Shown here: one piece after another, positions 1 to 8,166 of the stretch
How the letters are laid out: every line of letters starts with the position of its first letter
Numbering within the stretch: the first letter of the stretch is position 1
NCBI RefSeq assembly: GCF_015714715.1
Contig: NZ_WAHS01000001.1
Span: 310,001-374,000, forward strand
DNA: 64,000 nucleotides
Direction of reading: 5' to 3'
DNA from: Aestuariivirga litoralis
GTDB taxonomy: Bacteria > Pseudomonadota > Alphaproteobacteria > Rhizobiales > Aestuariivirgaceae
Made by a program: the position numbers and the translations under genes
Notes under the pieces: generated by a model
The model's database searches: none
Told to the model about the DNA's origin: nothing
The model's input: only the letters and a program-made list of their open reading frames with translations

Positions 1-164
1 CCGTCACCACGGTCACTTTTGAGGACAAGGGCGACCAGACCTTGCTGGTGATGCACGAGCTTTACCCGTCGAAGGAAGCGCGCGACGAGAGCTTCGAAGG
101 CATGGAAGGCGGCATGCCCGAAACCTTCGCGCAGCTGGATGCATTCCTGGCTGCGCAGGGTTGA
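1..164 (+). CDS. SRPBCC / AHSA1-like domain protein, C-terminal end only
   Basis: Only the last 53 residues of this gene fall inside the window; the reading frame is open from base 3 and ends with TGA at 162-164. The visible part contains a run of charged residues followed by GMEGGMPETFAQLDAFLA. This is the pattern of the closing helix of START/Bet v1-like (SRPBCC, AHSA1) proteins, which bind hydrophobic ligands in a cavity. No catalytic role can be read from this piece. The start and any partner genes lie to the left of the window. Confidence 0.6.
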   Translation, partial: VTTVTFEDKGDQTLLVMHELYPSKEARDESFEGMEGGMPETFAQLDAFLAAQG

Positions 165-210
165 CAGCGCGCAGGGCCGAAGGCGATGTTGCGGCATTGA
201 GGTGCCGCAC

Positions 211-708
211 ATGAAATTCGTTTCTCTGGCTTTTCTGGTGATGATGATGTCTGCCACCGCGGCGAATGCGGCCTGCACGGCCTCAGCCTCGCGCGTGTGG
301 AACGGGCTCACGGTTGAGGCGGTGGCCGCAGGGCCGGATTGCGCCAAGGCAGTGGTGACACTCACTCTGCGGCAATCATCAGGTGATCCGCTGTGGACGC
401 GCAGCTTTATCACCGTGCAGCTGATGAATTTTTCACAGAACCCGGCGAGCGACGGCAAGTCAATGACCAAGACGGTGAAGGACTGGATCAGCGGGTCTGG
501 TTTCATGCAGACGGCCGACAAGCTGGTGCTGGACGGGGAATTCCCCTTCGACCCATCGGCTGAGGTGGACAAGGCCACCTTCACTGCGTTGCGCAAGGCC
601 AAGGCGCCTCTGCTGTGCTATGTGCAAGGCATGGAAAGCGGCAATTGCCTCGCCATCGACAAGGATGGCAGTGTGGTGGAACTCGGCATCCAGCGGTTTC
701 CGGGCTAA
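211..708 (+). CDS. Secreted protein of unknown function, first of a tandem pair
   Basis: The product has 165 residues. I chose the ATG at 211 because it begins a clear signal peptide (MKFVSLAFLVMMMSATAANA, cut before the first Cys), whereas an upstream in-frame ATG would prepend an arginine-rich, unlikely leader. The mature part has paired cysteines (ACTAS, PDCAK, LLCYVQ, GNCLA) that could form disulfides in the periplasm. It is clearly paralogous to the next gene, sharing VQLMNFS, WISGSGFMQTADKLV-type and GEFPF motifs, with only 10 bases between them. I do not recognise the family, so no function is proposed. Confidence 0.8.
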   Translation: MKFVSLAFLVMMMSATAANAACTASASRVWNGLTVEAVAAGPDCAKAVVTLTLRQSSGDPLWTRSFITVQLMNFSQNPASDGKSMTKTVKDWISGSGFMQTADKLVLDGEFPFDPSAEVDKATFTALRKAKAPLLCYVQGMESGNCLAIDKDGSVVELGIQRFPG

Positions 709-718
709 GGCGGCGATT

Positions 719-1213
719 ATGAAACTGTTTCTGGCTTTCGTGATGATGATGTTCGCCGCAACAGCTGCTGATGCCGCCTGCATGGCAAGTGCATCGCGCA
801 ACTGGGCCCATTACACCATCGAAGCATCCGCTTCGGGGCCAGACTGCAAGAACGCTGTTCTCTCTCTCACCGTGCGGGCGGACGACGACTATGTTGTGTG
901 GACCCATAATTACCCCGCCGTACAGCTGATGAATTTCTCGGACGCGCACATTTCGGGAAGCAAGGCCATGATGCCCAAGTTGAGCGCATGGATTTCGGGC
1001 GAGGGCTTCATGAAGACCGCCGATCAACTGGTGGTGACTGGCGAATTTCCGTTCACGCCCTCATCGGATCTGGCTGACGGCATGTTCAAGGATGCACAAG
1101 ACGGCAAGGCGCCGCTGTTCTGCTTCATTCAGGGCCTGGAAAGCGCCACCTGCCTGGCCATACTATCAGATAGCGGCGTGTACGAACTCGGCGTGCAGAA
1201 CTTCCCGGGCTGA
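719..1213 (+). CDS. Secreted protein of unknown function, second of a tandem pair
   Basis: The product has 164 residues, with a signal peptide (MKLFLAFVMMMFAATAADA). It is a paralogue of the gene at 211-708. Both share the order Cys near the mature N-terminus, SGPDC, VQLMNFS, a WISGxGFM-K/Q-TAD segment, GEFPF and a C-terminal LxCxxQGxES-x-CLAI block. The conserved cysteines suggest an exported, disulfide-bonded protein. The two genes are adjacent and in the same direction, so they are probably co-transcribed and arose by tandem duplication. The family is not recognised. Confidence 0.8.
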   Translation: MKLFLAFVMMMFAATAADAACMASASRNWAHYTIEASASGPDCKNAVLSLTVRADDDYVVWTHNYPAVQLMNFSDAHISGSKAMMPKLSAWISGEGFMKTADQLVVTGEFPFTPSSDLADGMFKDAQDGKAPLFCFIQGLESATCLAILSDSGVYELGVQNFPG

Positions 1214-1220
1214 CGCGCGA

Positions 1221-1247
1221 TTTTGACGTTTCAGCGAAACGCCAAAA
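1221..1247. terminator. Bidirectional hairpin terminator
   Basis: The arms 1221-1232 and 1236-1247 pair as TTTTGaCGTTTC / GAAACGcCAAAA with one mismatch and a 3-base loop. The stem starts with a T-run and ends with an A-run, so it can act in both directions. It lies exactly between the convergent genes ending at 1213 (+) and 1252 (-). Confidence 0.7.
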
Positions 1248-1251
1248 CGCT

Positions 1252-2139
1252 CTAGAAGCTCCACTCCTTCGCCTTGTTCACGATGAAATCGCGGAAGGCG
1301 GTGACGCGCTTGGTGTCTTTCAACTCTTCGGGATAAACGAAGTAAGTATCGAATTGCGGGGCTTCCAGCGGCAGGTCGATCTGCACCAGGTTTGAATCCT
1401 GCGCCACGATGTAATCGGCGAGAATGGCGATGCCGGCACCGGCTTGCACTGCACGGCGCAATCCATAGGCATTGTTCACACGCAAAGCGGGCTTGCGCAG
1501 ATTATCCGGCGCGCGGCCAACGGTGGCCAGCCAGTTCAAGTCGGTGAGATAGCCTTCGGTCTCTCCGAAAATCAGAACCCGGTGCTTGTCGAGATCCTCG
1601 ATCGATTTCGGAATGCCGTGCTTCTTCACATATTCGGGCGAGCCATAGATGTGGTGATGCACGGTGAACAGTTTGCGCTGAATCAAATCCGGCTGGCTGG
1701 GCCGGCGCAACCTAATGGCCACATCGGCTTCGCGCATCGAAAGATCAAGCTCGCGGTCTTCCAGCACCAGAGCCACATTGATGTCGGGATAGAGCTCCAT
1801 GAACTCCTTGATGCGCGGCGTGAGCCACACGGAACCGAGGCCCACCGTCGTGGTGATCTTCAGATCGCCGGACGGTTTCTCTTTCGAATCCATCAGCCGC
1901 GTCTTGGCGGCGGCCAGTTTGGTGAACACGTCATGCGCGGTGCGGTACAGCACTTCGCCTTGCTCGGTCAGGATCAGTCCGCGCGCATGGCGGTGGAAGA
2001 GGGGCACGTTGAGATCGTCTTCCAGCGCTGAAATCTGCCGGCTGACGGCGGATTGCGACAACAACAATTCATGGCCCGCATGGGTGAAGCTTCCAGCCTC
2101 GGCGACGGCATGGAAAATACGCAGTTTGTCCCAATCCAT
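1252..2139 (-). CDS. LysR-family transcriptional regulator
   Basis: The product has 295 residues, the normal LysR length. Residues 1-60 hold the winged helix-turn-helix (DWDKLRIFHAVAEAGSFT, then LSQSAVSRQISALE). Residues ~90-295 are the two-lobed periplasmic-binding-like effector domain. Transcription is leftward, starting 5 bases after the trxB stop, so the two genes are probably one operon. A LysR gene next to trxB is a recurrent arrangement in Rhizobiales as I remember it, which may suggest a redox or thiol link, but the effector and targets cannot be read from the sequence. Confidence 0.93.
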   Translation of the reverse strand: MDWDKLRIFHAVAEAGSFTHAGHELLLSQSAVSRQISALEDDLNVPLFHRHARGLILTEQGEVLYRTAHDVFTKLAAAKTRLMDSKEKPSGDLKITTTVGLGSVWLTPRIKEFMELYPDINVALVLEDRELDLSMREADVAIRLRRPSQPDLIQRKLFTVHHHIYGSPEYVKKHGIPKSIEDLDKHRVLIFGETEGYLTDLNWLATVGRAPDNLRKPALRVNNAYGLRRAVQAGAGIAILADYIVAQDSNLVQIDLPLEAPQFDTYFVYPEELKDTKRVTAFRDFIVNKAKEWSF

Positions 2140-2144
2140 AAAGT

Positions 2145-3113
2145 TTACTCCGCCGCCTGCTTTATTGAGTCTTGCGCGTGGAGATATTTCTCCGCTTCGA
2201 GGGCGGCCATGCAGCCCATGCCCGCCGCGGTCACCGCCTGGCGGTACACATCGTCGGTCACGTCACCGGCCGCGAACACGCCGGGGATTGCTGTCTGCGT
2301 GGTCCAGCCGCCTTCGGTGACGAGATAGCCGCCATTCTTGAAGGGCAATTGGCCTTCAAACAATTCGGTGGAGGGCTTGTGGCCGATGGCAACGAATATG
2401 CCATCGACGGGAAGTAGCGTTTCCGCGCCGGTTTTCACATTGCGCAGCTTGGCGGTGTGCACGCTCTTGGGCGAATGCTCGCCCACAACGTCAGCCAGTT
2501 CGGTATCCCAGATCACCTTGATCTTCGGGTGCGCGAACAGGCGGTTCTGCATCACTTTTTCCGCCTTGAATTCATTGCGGCGGTGAATCACCGTCACTTC
2601 CGAGGCAAAGTTGGTGAGGAAGATCGCTTCTTCGACAGCGGTGTTGCCGCCGCCGACGACCAGCACTTTCTTGCCGCGGTAGAAGAAGCCATCGCAGGTG
2701 GCGCAGGCCGAAACGCCGAAGCCCTGGAAATGCTGTTCGGATGGCAGGCCCAGCCATTTGGCTTGCGCGCCGGTGGCGATGATCAGCGCGTCGCAGGTGT
2801 AAGTGACGCCGCTATCGCCGACGAGCTTGATGGGCTTGGATTTCAGTGTGACGGAGGTGATCGTGTCATTGATCACTTCAGCGCCCATATGTTCGGCCTG
2901 GGCGCGCATGTCGTCCATCAGCTGCGGGCCCTGGATGCCCTTGGCGAAGCCGGGATAGTTTTCCACGTCGGTGGTGATGGTGAGCTGGCCGCCCGGTTGC
3001 GTGCCGGCGATCACCAGCGGCTTCACCATGGCGCGCGCGGCGTAAATGGCGGCCGTGTAACCGGCGGGGCCGGAGCCCAAAACGATGACGCGCGAATGCC
3101 GGGTGGAAGACAT
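2145..3113 (-). CDS. trxB: Thioredoxin reductase (NADPH)
   Basis: The product (322 residues) is a cytoplasmic flavoenzyme that passes electrons from NADPH to thioredoxin. The FAD Rossmann motif GSGPAG is at residues 13-18, the redox-active CATC at 137-140, the NADPH motif GGGNTA near 157, and the closing FAD segment GVFAAGDV near the C-terminus. I set the start at the ATG at 3113 because GAGG lies six bases upstream; the frame could extend to a TTG four codons earlier. It is followed 5 bases later by the LysR gene. Length and motifs are typical of the family. Confidence 0.96.
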   Translation of the reverse strand: MSSTRHSRVIVLGSGPAGYTAAIYAARAMVKPLVIAGTQPGGQLTITTDVENYPGFAKGIQGPQLMDDMRAQAEHMGAEVINDTITSVTLKSKPIKLVGDSGVTYTCDALIIATGAQAKWLGLPSEQHFQGFGVSACATCDGFFYRGKKVLVVGGGNTAVEEAIFLTNFASEVTVIHRRNEFKAEKVMQNRLFAHPKIKVIWDTELADVVGEHSPKSVHTAKLRNVKTGAETLLPVDGIFVAIGHKPSTELFEGQLPFKNGGYLVTEGGWTTQTAIPGVFAAGDVTDDVYRQAVTAAGMGCMAALEAEKYLHAQDSIKQAAE

Positions 3114-3282
3114 GACAGACCTCAAAACAGGGAAGAGAGCTATGAGAAATTAACATAGCTCAGATTCCATTTGGTTCAAGGGGGAGGGCGGCTTTTCGAC
3201 AGGCGAAGTGAACGATTTGGGGTGAAAAAGCAGCGAATTCAAGTGAGGTGGATTTGCCGGAGGCGTGCGGTAAAAGAGGCTC

Positions 3283-3843
3283 ATGCAGCCGCATTTAACC
3301 CCGGAGTCACAAGCCTTTGCCCGCCTTCTGGCCGAAAGCTTCACGCATTGGACCGGGCGGGATTTGCTCACCCTCCAAATGTCCGTCACCCCGGCGAAGG
3401 CCGGGGCCCCGCTTCAACGCGCCGCGCAGCCAGCGGAGCCGCCCCTCCTGAGTCGCGACCACGCCGCCCCGGCGGAGGCGCTCTACACCGCGCCCTTCGC
3501 CCTCGTGGCGCATGGCACCGAACCCGATCCCATCTTCTGCTACGCCAACCGCGCCGCACAGGCGCTGTGGGAGATGGACTGGGCGGCCTTCACCCAGCTG
3601 CCCTCGCGCATGAGTGCCGAACCCGCCAGCGCCATCCAGGATGACCGCAACCGCCTGATGGCCGCCGCCCTCGCGAACGGCTGGATCGCCGACTACAGCG
3701 GCATCCGCGTGAGCGCCACGGGCCGGAGGTTCGAGATCAGGGACACAGTGCTGTGGAATGTGGTGGACGGGGCAGGCAAGAGATGGGGGCAAGCGGCGCG
3801 GGTGGGGGAGTCGGTAAAGCTCCTCGCACAGCAGAGATTATGA
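3283..3843 (+). CDS. MEKHLA-domain protein carrying an in-frame palindromic repeat
   Basis: The product has 186 residues. The start ATG at 3283 has AGAGG a few bases upstream. The N-terminal HLTPESQAFARLLAESFTHWTGRDLL and the later FCYANRAAQALW and FTQLPSRMSAEP blocks match MEKHLA-type proteins, a PAS-like small-molecule-binding fold. Between the two blocks, residues ~33-65 (SVTPAKAGAP followed by an Ala/Pro-rich stretch) are encoded by a palindromic intergenic-type repeat at 3384-3411 and its tail. This stretch is not part of the family and looks like an insertion that kept the frame open. The function is unknown. Codon use and GC are as in the core genome, unlike the cyclase gene just downstream. 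Confidence 0.75.
   Translation: MQPHLTPESQAFARLLAESFTHWTGRDLLTLQMSVTPAKAGAPLQRAAQPAEPPLLSRDHAAPAEALYTAPFALVAHGTEPDPIFCYANRAAQALWEMDWAAFTQLPSRMSAEPASAIQDDRNRLMAAALANGWIADYSGIRVSATGRRFEIRDTVLWNVVDGAGKRWGQAARVGESVKLLAQQRL
3384..3411. repeat. Palindromic repeat inside a coding region
   Basis: The segment GTCACCCCGGCGAAGGCCGG and its GGCCCC tail form a short GC-rich hairpin. It is the same kind of unit as the repeats at 5784-5810 and 5847-5873 (GTCA-YYCC-CGCGAAGG-CGGG type). Here it lies within the MEKHLA gene and is translated as VTPAKAGAP. Confidence 0.7.
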
Positions 3844-3860
3844 TTGGCTGGAGGTAGCTT

Positions 3861-4712
3861 CTAGTTTGTTTCGTCAAATTTAGATAATTCTCTGCAGTAT
3901 TCCCATCCGTGCTTCTCGCACCAAACGCTGCCAAGAGAGTGTCCAAGATCAAAATCGAAAAGTTCATCTTTTGACAAATCGACCTCGGTCCAAAGAACGC
4001 CTGGCTTTCCGTTTGCACTTCCGCAGCCACAAGAAACAAGTGCTTTGTCGGCTTTCAGCTTCGCGTGGAAGCGATTTGAAACAAGCAAAACATCTCCATT
4101 CGTCCGGCTAGCTAATTTGGCAGCCATATTGATGGGTTTTCCAGCCCACACCTCATTTTGACGGTCGGTACGATCTCCATGAAACTTGAGTCCTAGTTTC
4201 CGGACCAATACCGTCTTTTGGTCAATTCCAAAGTGCCCTCCGATTTCTATTCCGGTGAGTTCCTTGGCCTTTGGTGTGAAATATTTTTTTACAAATGATT
4301 TTATGGTGACCATTGCTGCCAATGCAGTGTGTGGCCGATCAGAATCAAAAAGCGCGAATACACCATCGCCTTTTATGTCGATGTAAGGGGCATCAAATTC
4401 GTGAAAAATTCTGACCGCTGTATTAGTGAAGTATCTATACAGCTTGGCGGTAGAATTTGGGTGAGCTGATGCGCTCAACTTTGTTGATCCAACCATATCA
4501 ACGTAACACGCATTCACATCGGGAATTTTGAGCCACGCACTCGGATTAACGATTGGGATTTGATCAGTGGAAGGGATTTTGTTGCGGTCTGTAATGCCGA
4601 CCGCCAATTTTACGATCTTGCTCTCGTCGTCAATTATTTCTTGGAGTGGATCTGGCAACTGGGCCTCTCGAAGGCCGGCTGCTTCCATCAGAAACTCTTT
4701 AAAACTTTTCAT
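3861..4712 (-). CDS. pycC: Pycsar pyrimidine cyclase (class III nucleotidyl cyclase)
   Basis: The product has 283 residues with one class III cyclase domain (~60-220). The metal-binding aspartates are D72 in YVDMVGST and D116 in IKGDGVFALFD. The VWAGKPINMAAKLAS block corresponds to the conserved late helix of the domain. There is no membrane segment and no regulatory HAMP or PAS domain. Known Pycsar cyclases make cyclic CMP or cyclic UMP on phage infection and activate a membrane or TIR effector; which nucleotide this one makes cannot be read by eye. Its start overlaps the end of the upstream membrane-protein gene by 14 bases, as in two-gene Pycsar operons. The DNA is visibly AT-richer than its neighbours, which suggests horizontal transfer. 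An ordinary adenylate cyclase is possible but less likely given the partner. Confidence 0.82.
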   Translation of the reverse strand: MKSFKEFLMEAAGLREAQLPDPLQEIIDDESKIVKLAVGITDRNKIPSTDQIPIVNPSAWLKIPDVNACYVDMVGSTKLSASAHPNSTAKLYRYFTNTAVRIFHEFDAPYIDIKGDGVFALFDSDRPHTALAAMVTIKSFVKKYFTPKAKELTGIEIGGHFGIDQKTVLVRKLGLKFHGDRTDRQNEVWAGKPINMAAKLASRTNGDVLLVSNRFHAKLKADKALVSCGCGSANGKPGVLWTEVDLSKDELFDFDLGHSLGSVWCEKHGWEYCRELSKFDETN

Positions 4713-5244
4713 CGAAATATTTCCAATAAAAAAGAACTGCGCCTACTGGTGACGAAACTCCCAGCACGAAGAAGGCCAGCGCCAAATTGAAAAGCGAAAA
4801 TTTTCGCTGGGCTATTTTTGAATTGATGATTGTTTGACTGGCGATATTTTTTACCCACTCATCGCGTTTGTTGAAATTTTTATTGGGGGCCAATTTGGCC
4901 AAATAGTCGTCGACCGATAGATTTCTTATGTGACCAAAGAAGAGGGGGTTCACACTCGCAGAGCTTGGTCCATTCATGAAATCAAACTGGTCGATTTTGG
5001 TTTTAGATGCGAACGAGCCAAGCCCAACAATTATGCTTAAGAGGAAACATGCGGTAGAAAACCAAAGCCAAATTATCAAAAGATTGGAACTGGGCTTTTG
5101 CCAATCCGCGATCTGGTGAGTTCCAATGATGAACGCAGCGTTCAGAGTAACTAGCGCGCCATTCTTCAACTCGGCGAACTTCACCCATTCAACAACGTTT
5201 GAGAAAACCAATTCCGCGCGTCTTTGAATCTCGTCATTTGGCAT
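4699..5244 (-). CDS. pycTM: Pycsar membrane effector (PycTM-like, DUF5706 type)
   Basis: The product has 181 residues with three hydrophobic segments at about 28-46, 55-78 and 148-173, separated by a polar cytoplasmic stretch. The first segment follows ELKNGALVTLNAAFIIG, typical of the short membrane effectors next to Pycsar cyclases. In described systems the effector binds cCMP or cUMP and damages the inner membrane, killing the infected cell. The start ATG at 5244 has no strong ribosome site. The stop overlaps the cyclase start by 14 bases, so the two are translationally coupled. Base composition is low in GC like the cyclase. The assignment rests on topology, size and context. Confidence 0.78.
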   Translation of the reverse strand: MPNDEIQRRAELVFSNVVEWVKFAELKNGALVTLNAAFIIGTHQIADWQKPSSNLLIIWLWFSTACFLLSIIVGLGSFASKTKIDQFDFMNGPSSASVNPLFFGHIRNLSVDDYLAKLAPNKNFNKRDEWVKNIASQTIINSKIAQRKFSLFNLALAFFVLGVSSPVGAVLFYWKYFDEKF

Positions 5245-5951
5245 TGCACTAAATAGCCATAGCTCATCACCAAAATCCGCAAGAGCAAATGGTTATTCAC
5301 AACTTTATATTGAATCAGCTTTTCAGCGTCAGTGACCGTTGCTTGCAAAAGAAGAAAATATTCCTTGACAAGGAATGAAACATTTCCTATGTCTCCGCCC
5401 ATGGACGTAACCCAAACACAGGAGGGGACATTGTCGACAGCGTCTCATCAATGCCGGGTTCGTCTGCAGCGCCTGCAGGAATTCCGGTTTCACGCGCCGG
5501 GTTCTTCCGGGAGCTCCGTCAGTAGACCGCGGGCACTAAGACCCACGCGCCTTCAATGGCTAACCAATATTGCTGCCGGATTTAAAATCGCTGCGTTCCG
5601 CACCGGGCTTTGGCCCTTCGTCTTTCCTCAGAATTCTGCTTCGGGCCCAAGCCTGGAAGGGGCATTCCCCTCCTTTTTCTTTTTGGCGGTGCCGTCTTGA
5701 GGTGAGGTGGTGCTGCCGCTTTTCCGCTCCGCGTGATGTGGGGCGAACTAGGGTGGAGCTGTGTCTTCATTTCCCTTTCTTTCGTCATTCCCGCGAAGGC
5801 GGGAACCTAGCTTAAATTCGCTAGTCCTGAATCAGCCGAAGAAGCTGGGCCCCCGCCTTCGCGGGGGTGACGGCTAAAAGGCATGGTGTGGAAAACTGGC
5901 ACCACATTTAAATCTTCCCCCGCGAAATAAAATTGCGTAAGCCTCCGGGCC
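5245..5951. other. Intergenic region with a repeat pair
   Basis: No convincing gene lies in these 707 bases. The part next to 5244 is AT-rich and must hold the promoter of the leftward Pycsar operon. The middle (5400-5780) shows only short open frames without ribosome sites or recognisable products. The right part holds two inverted palindromic repeats, then the promoter of the Lrp-type gene at 5952. Confidence 0.6.
5784..5873. repeat. Pair of inverted palindromic repeats (REP/BIME-like)
   Basis: Unit one (5784-5810) contains TTCCCGCGAAGGCGGGAA and unit two (5847-5873) contains CCCCCGCCTTCGCGGGGG. They lie in opposite orientation with a 36-base spacer that itself has CTAGC...GCTAG arms. Such REP-type elements are usually intergenic and may act on mRNA stability or transcription termination. 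A third unit is embedded in the gene at 3283. Confidence 0.75.
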
Positions 5952-6425
5952 ATGGACCGCCACGGCAAGCCCGACACCATTGACTGGAAAATCCTGAAAG
6001 AGCTGCAGCGCGAGGGCCGCATTTCCAATGTCGACCTTGCAGGCCGCGTGGGCCTGTCGCCGCCGCCAACTCTGAGGCGCGTGCAGGCGCTGGAGGAGGG
6101 CGGCTATATCAGCGGCTACCGAGCCAGGCTCGCCTCCGCCAAGCTGGGCTATGGCGCGCAGGTGATCGCGCTTGTCGGCCTCAAGAGCCAGGCCGAGCAT
6201 GAGATGCGCGAATTCGAAAAGCGCGCCAAGGCCTGGCCCATCGTGCGCGAATGCTACGCCGTGTCGGGCAGTGCCGATTACATTTTGAAATGCGCAGGGC
6301 GAGACCTGCAATCGATCAACAGCTTCATCCTCGATGCGCTGGCCAAGGCGCCCAATGTGGAGAGCGTGAAGACATCGCACATCGTGCGCGTGGCGAAAGA
6401 CGAGCCGGAGGTTCCGCTGGTATGA
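5952..6425 (+). CDS. Lrp/AsnC-family transcriptional regulator
   Basis: The product has 157 residues. The N-terminal helix-turn-helix (DTIDWKILKELQREGRISNVDLAGRVGLSPPPTLRRVQALEEGGYI) is typical of Lrp. The C-terminal half (~70-150) is the RAM domain that binds amino acids or related small molecules and drives oligomer formation. The stop overlaps the start of the BenE-type transporter by four bases (ATGA), and the transporter in turn overlaps the hydrolase gene. The three genes therefore form one operon, and the regulator probably controls this transporter. The ligand is unknown. Confidence 0.93.
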   Translation: MDRHGKPDTIDWKILKELQREGRISNVDLAGRVGLSPPPTLRRVQALEEGGYISGYRARLASAKLGYGAQVIALVGLKSQAEHEMREFEKRAKAWPIVRECYAVSGSADYILKCAGRDLQSINSFILDALAKAPNVESVKTSHIVRVAKDEPEVPLV

Positions 6426-7603
6426 GTGACTCTGTGATGCGTGATGACAGCCACTGGCTGTCGCTCTCGGCTGCGGCGCTGACCGCCGTGGTGGTGGGCT
6501 TTGCCTCCACCATCCTCGTTGTCATGCAGGCCGCCGATGCGGTGGGGGCCACTGACGCGCAGAAGATTTCATGGGCGGCGATGCTGTGTTTTGCGATGGG
6601 CATCCTGTCGCTGATCCTGGGCCTCAAACACCGCATCCCGATCATCATCGCCTGGTCCACGCCGGGTGCAGCGCTATTGGCCACCGGCGCACATGGCACG
6701 CCTTATGCCGCAGCGCTGGGCGCATTTGCGATGGCCGGTGTGTTGACGGTGGTCACCGGATTGGTGAAGCCGCTGGCGCGCGCCATCGAGCAAATTCCTG
6801 CAGCGTTGGCATCTGCCATGCTGGCCGGTGTGCTGGTGTCTTATGTATTGAAAGTGCCGGCGGCTGCGGTGGGCACGCCCGCACTCGTCGTGCCATTGAT
6901 CGTCTGCTATTTCGCCATGCGCTTCTGGAAGCCGCTCTATGCCGTGCCTGTCGTTGTCGTGTTGGGCCTTGTGCTGGCGGTTGCTTCGGGCGCCATGCAG
7001 CTGAACAACCAGCATGTGGCGCTCTCGCGCCTCACATTCGACATGCCGCAATTTTCCTGGGCGGCGATGGTGAGCATTGGCTTCCCGCTCTATCTTGTCA
7101 CCATGGCCTCGCAGAATCTTCCGGGCTTTGCGGTGCTGCGCGCCAGTGGATATCCGCCGCCAGTGGCCTCATGCCTGATCGGCTGCGGGCTCACTTCGGT
7201 GATCGCTTCGCCGATGGGCGGGCCGCAGATCAACATGGCGGCGATCACCGCGTCGCTTGCCACCGGGCCTGATGCGCATCCCGATCCGGCGCAGCGCTGG
7301 AAAGTGTGTTTTCCCTATCTCATCATTTATGGCGCGCTGGGCCTCGCCGCGGGAACGTGTGTAAGCGTTCTCGGCGCCATGCCGCATGATCTGGTGATTG
7401 CGATTGCGGGCCTTGCTTTGCTCAGCCCGCTGATGGCCGGCCTCACTGCGATGGTGCAGCAGCCGCGCGATATCGAGGCGGCGGTGGTGACGTTCCTGGT
7501 CACGGCATCGGGCTTCACATTGTTCGGCGTAGGAGCTGCGTTTTGGGGCTTGCTTGCGGGCCTCATCCTGTGGGGCATCAAACATTTGAAGGACCGCGCA
7601 TGA
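6422..7603 (+). CDS. BenE-family benzoate/purine-like membrane transporter
   Basis: The product has 393 residues and about 11-12 hydrophobic segments across its whole length, with the BenE/YdcO features GLKHRIPIIIAWSTPGAALLA near 65 and SGYPPPVASCLIGCGLTSVIASPMGGPQINMAAITAS near 240-280. BenE-type proteins are inner-membrane, proton-coupled importers, named after benzoate transport; many members have unknown substrates. The ATG at 6422 lies within the ATGA overlap with the upstream Lrp-type gene. No aromatic catabolism genes are adjacent, so benzoate as a substrate is not supported by context. Confidence 0.9.
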   Translation: MSDSVMRDDSHWLSLSAAALTAVVVGFASTILVVMQAADAVGATDAQKISWAAMLCFAMGILSLILGLKHRIPIIIAWSTPGAALLATGAHGTPYAAALGAFAMAGVLTVVTGLVKPLARAIEQIPAALASAMLAGVLVSYVLKVPAAAVGTPALVVPLIVCYFAMRFWKPLYAVPVVVVLGLVLAVASGAMQLNNQHVALSRLTFDMPQFSWAAMVSIGFPLYLVTMASQNLPGFAVLRASGYPPPVASCLIGCGLTSVIASPMGGPQINMAAITASLATGPDAHPDPAQRWKVCFPYLIIYGALGLAAGTCVSVLGAMPHDLVIAIAGLALLSPLMAGLTAMVQQPRDIEAAVVTFLVTASGFTLFGVGAAFWGLLAGLILWGIKHLKDRA

Positions 7604-8166
7604 AATCGTCTGAAACTGATATTCTCATCATCGCCGGTTACGAAGGTTCTGGCCCCGATCATTGGCAGAGCCGCATCGTGAAGAAGCTTCCGTCCGCGCG
7701 CATGGTGGAGCAGGAAGATTGGCTTTACGGCTCGCTCGATGTGGCGGTGGATACACTGGTGGCTGCGGTTGCTGCAGCGACCAAGCCGGTGGTTTTCGTG
7801 GCGCATTCGGCCGGGTGCATTCTGATTGCACATGCCATGCCGAAAATGCGGGAGCAGGGATTGGTTGATCGCCTGAAGGGCGGTTATCTCGTAGCGCCGC
7901 CGAGCGAAGAGGCGATTGCCGGGCTTGCGGGTATCGACCCCAAGTTCAAACACGTGCCGCGTGATCCGCTACCGTTTCCCTCGCTGCTGATCGCCAGCAG
8001 CAATGATCCATTTTCCACGATGGAACAGTCAGCGGATTTATCCGCCGCATGGGGATCACAATTGGTGGAAGCAGGCGAGCAGGGCCATATCAATGCTGCA
8101 TCCGGCCATGGTCCATGGCCGGAAGGTTTGATGCGGTTCGCAGGATTTTTGTCGAAGCTGACTTAG
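7600..8166 (+). CDS. RBBP9/YdeN-type serine alpha/beta hydrolase
   Basis: The product has 188 residues, which fits the small RBBP9/YdeN family. The nucleophile elbow VAHSAGC places the catalytic serine at residue 70. An aspartate in SSNDPF (~139) and a histidine in GEQGHINAASGHGPWP (~160) complete the triad. The opening IAGYEGSGPDHWQS motif is characteristic of the family. The enzyme is cytoplasmic and its natural substrate is unknown. Its ATG overlaps the stop of the transporter gene, so it is the third gene of the Lrp-transporter operon. Confidence 0.9.
   Translation: MKSSETDILIIAGYEGSGPDHWQSRIVKKLPSARMVEQEDWLYGSLDVAVDTLVAAVAAATKPVVFVAHSAGCILIAHAMPKMREQGLVDRLKGGYLVAPPSEEAIAGLAGIDPKFKHVPRDPLPFPSLLIASSNDPFSTMEQSADLSAAWGSQLVEAGEQGHINAASGHGPWPEGLMRFAGFLSKLT

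Noticed and set aside
5181-5402. A 73-codon frame upstream of the Pycsar effector
   Set aside because: It overlaps the effector start, has no ribosome site and no known domain. The region is better read as promoter.
5784-5873. A CRISPR array
   Set aside because: Only two palindromic units in opposite orientation and no regular spacers; they are REP-type repeats.
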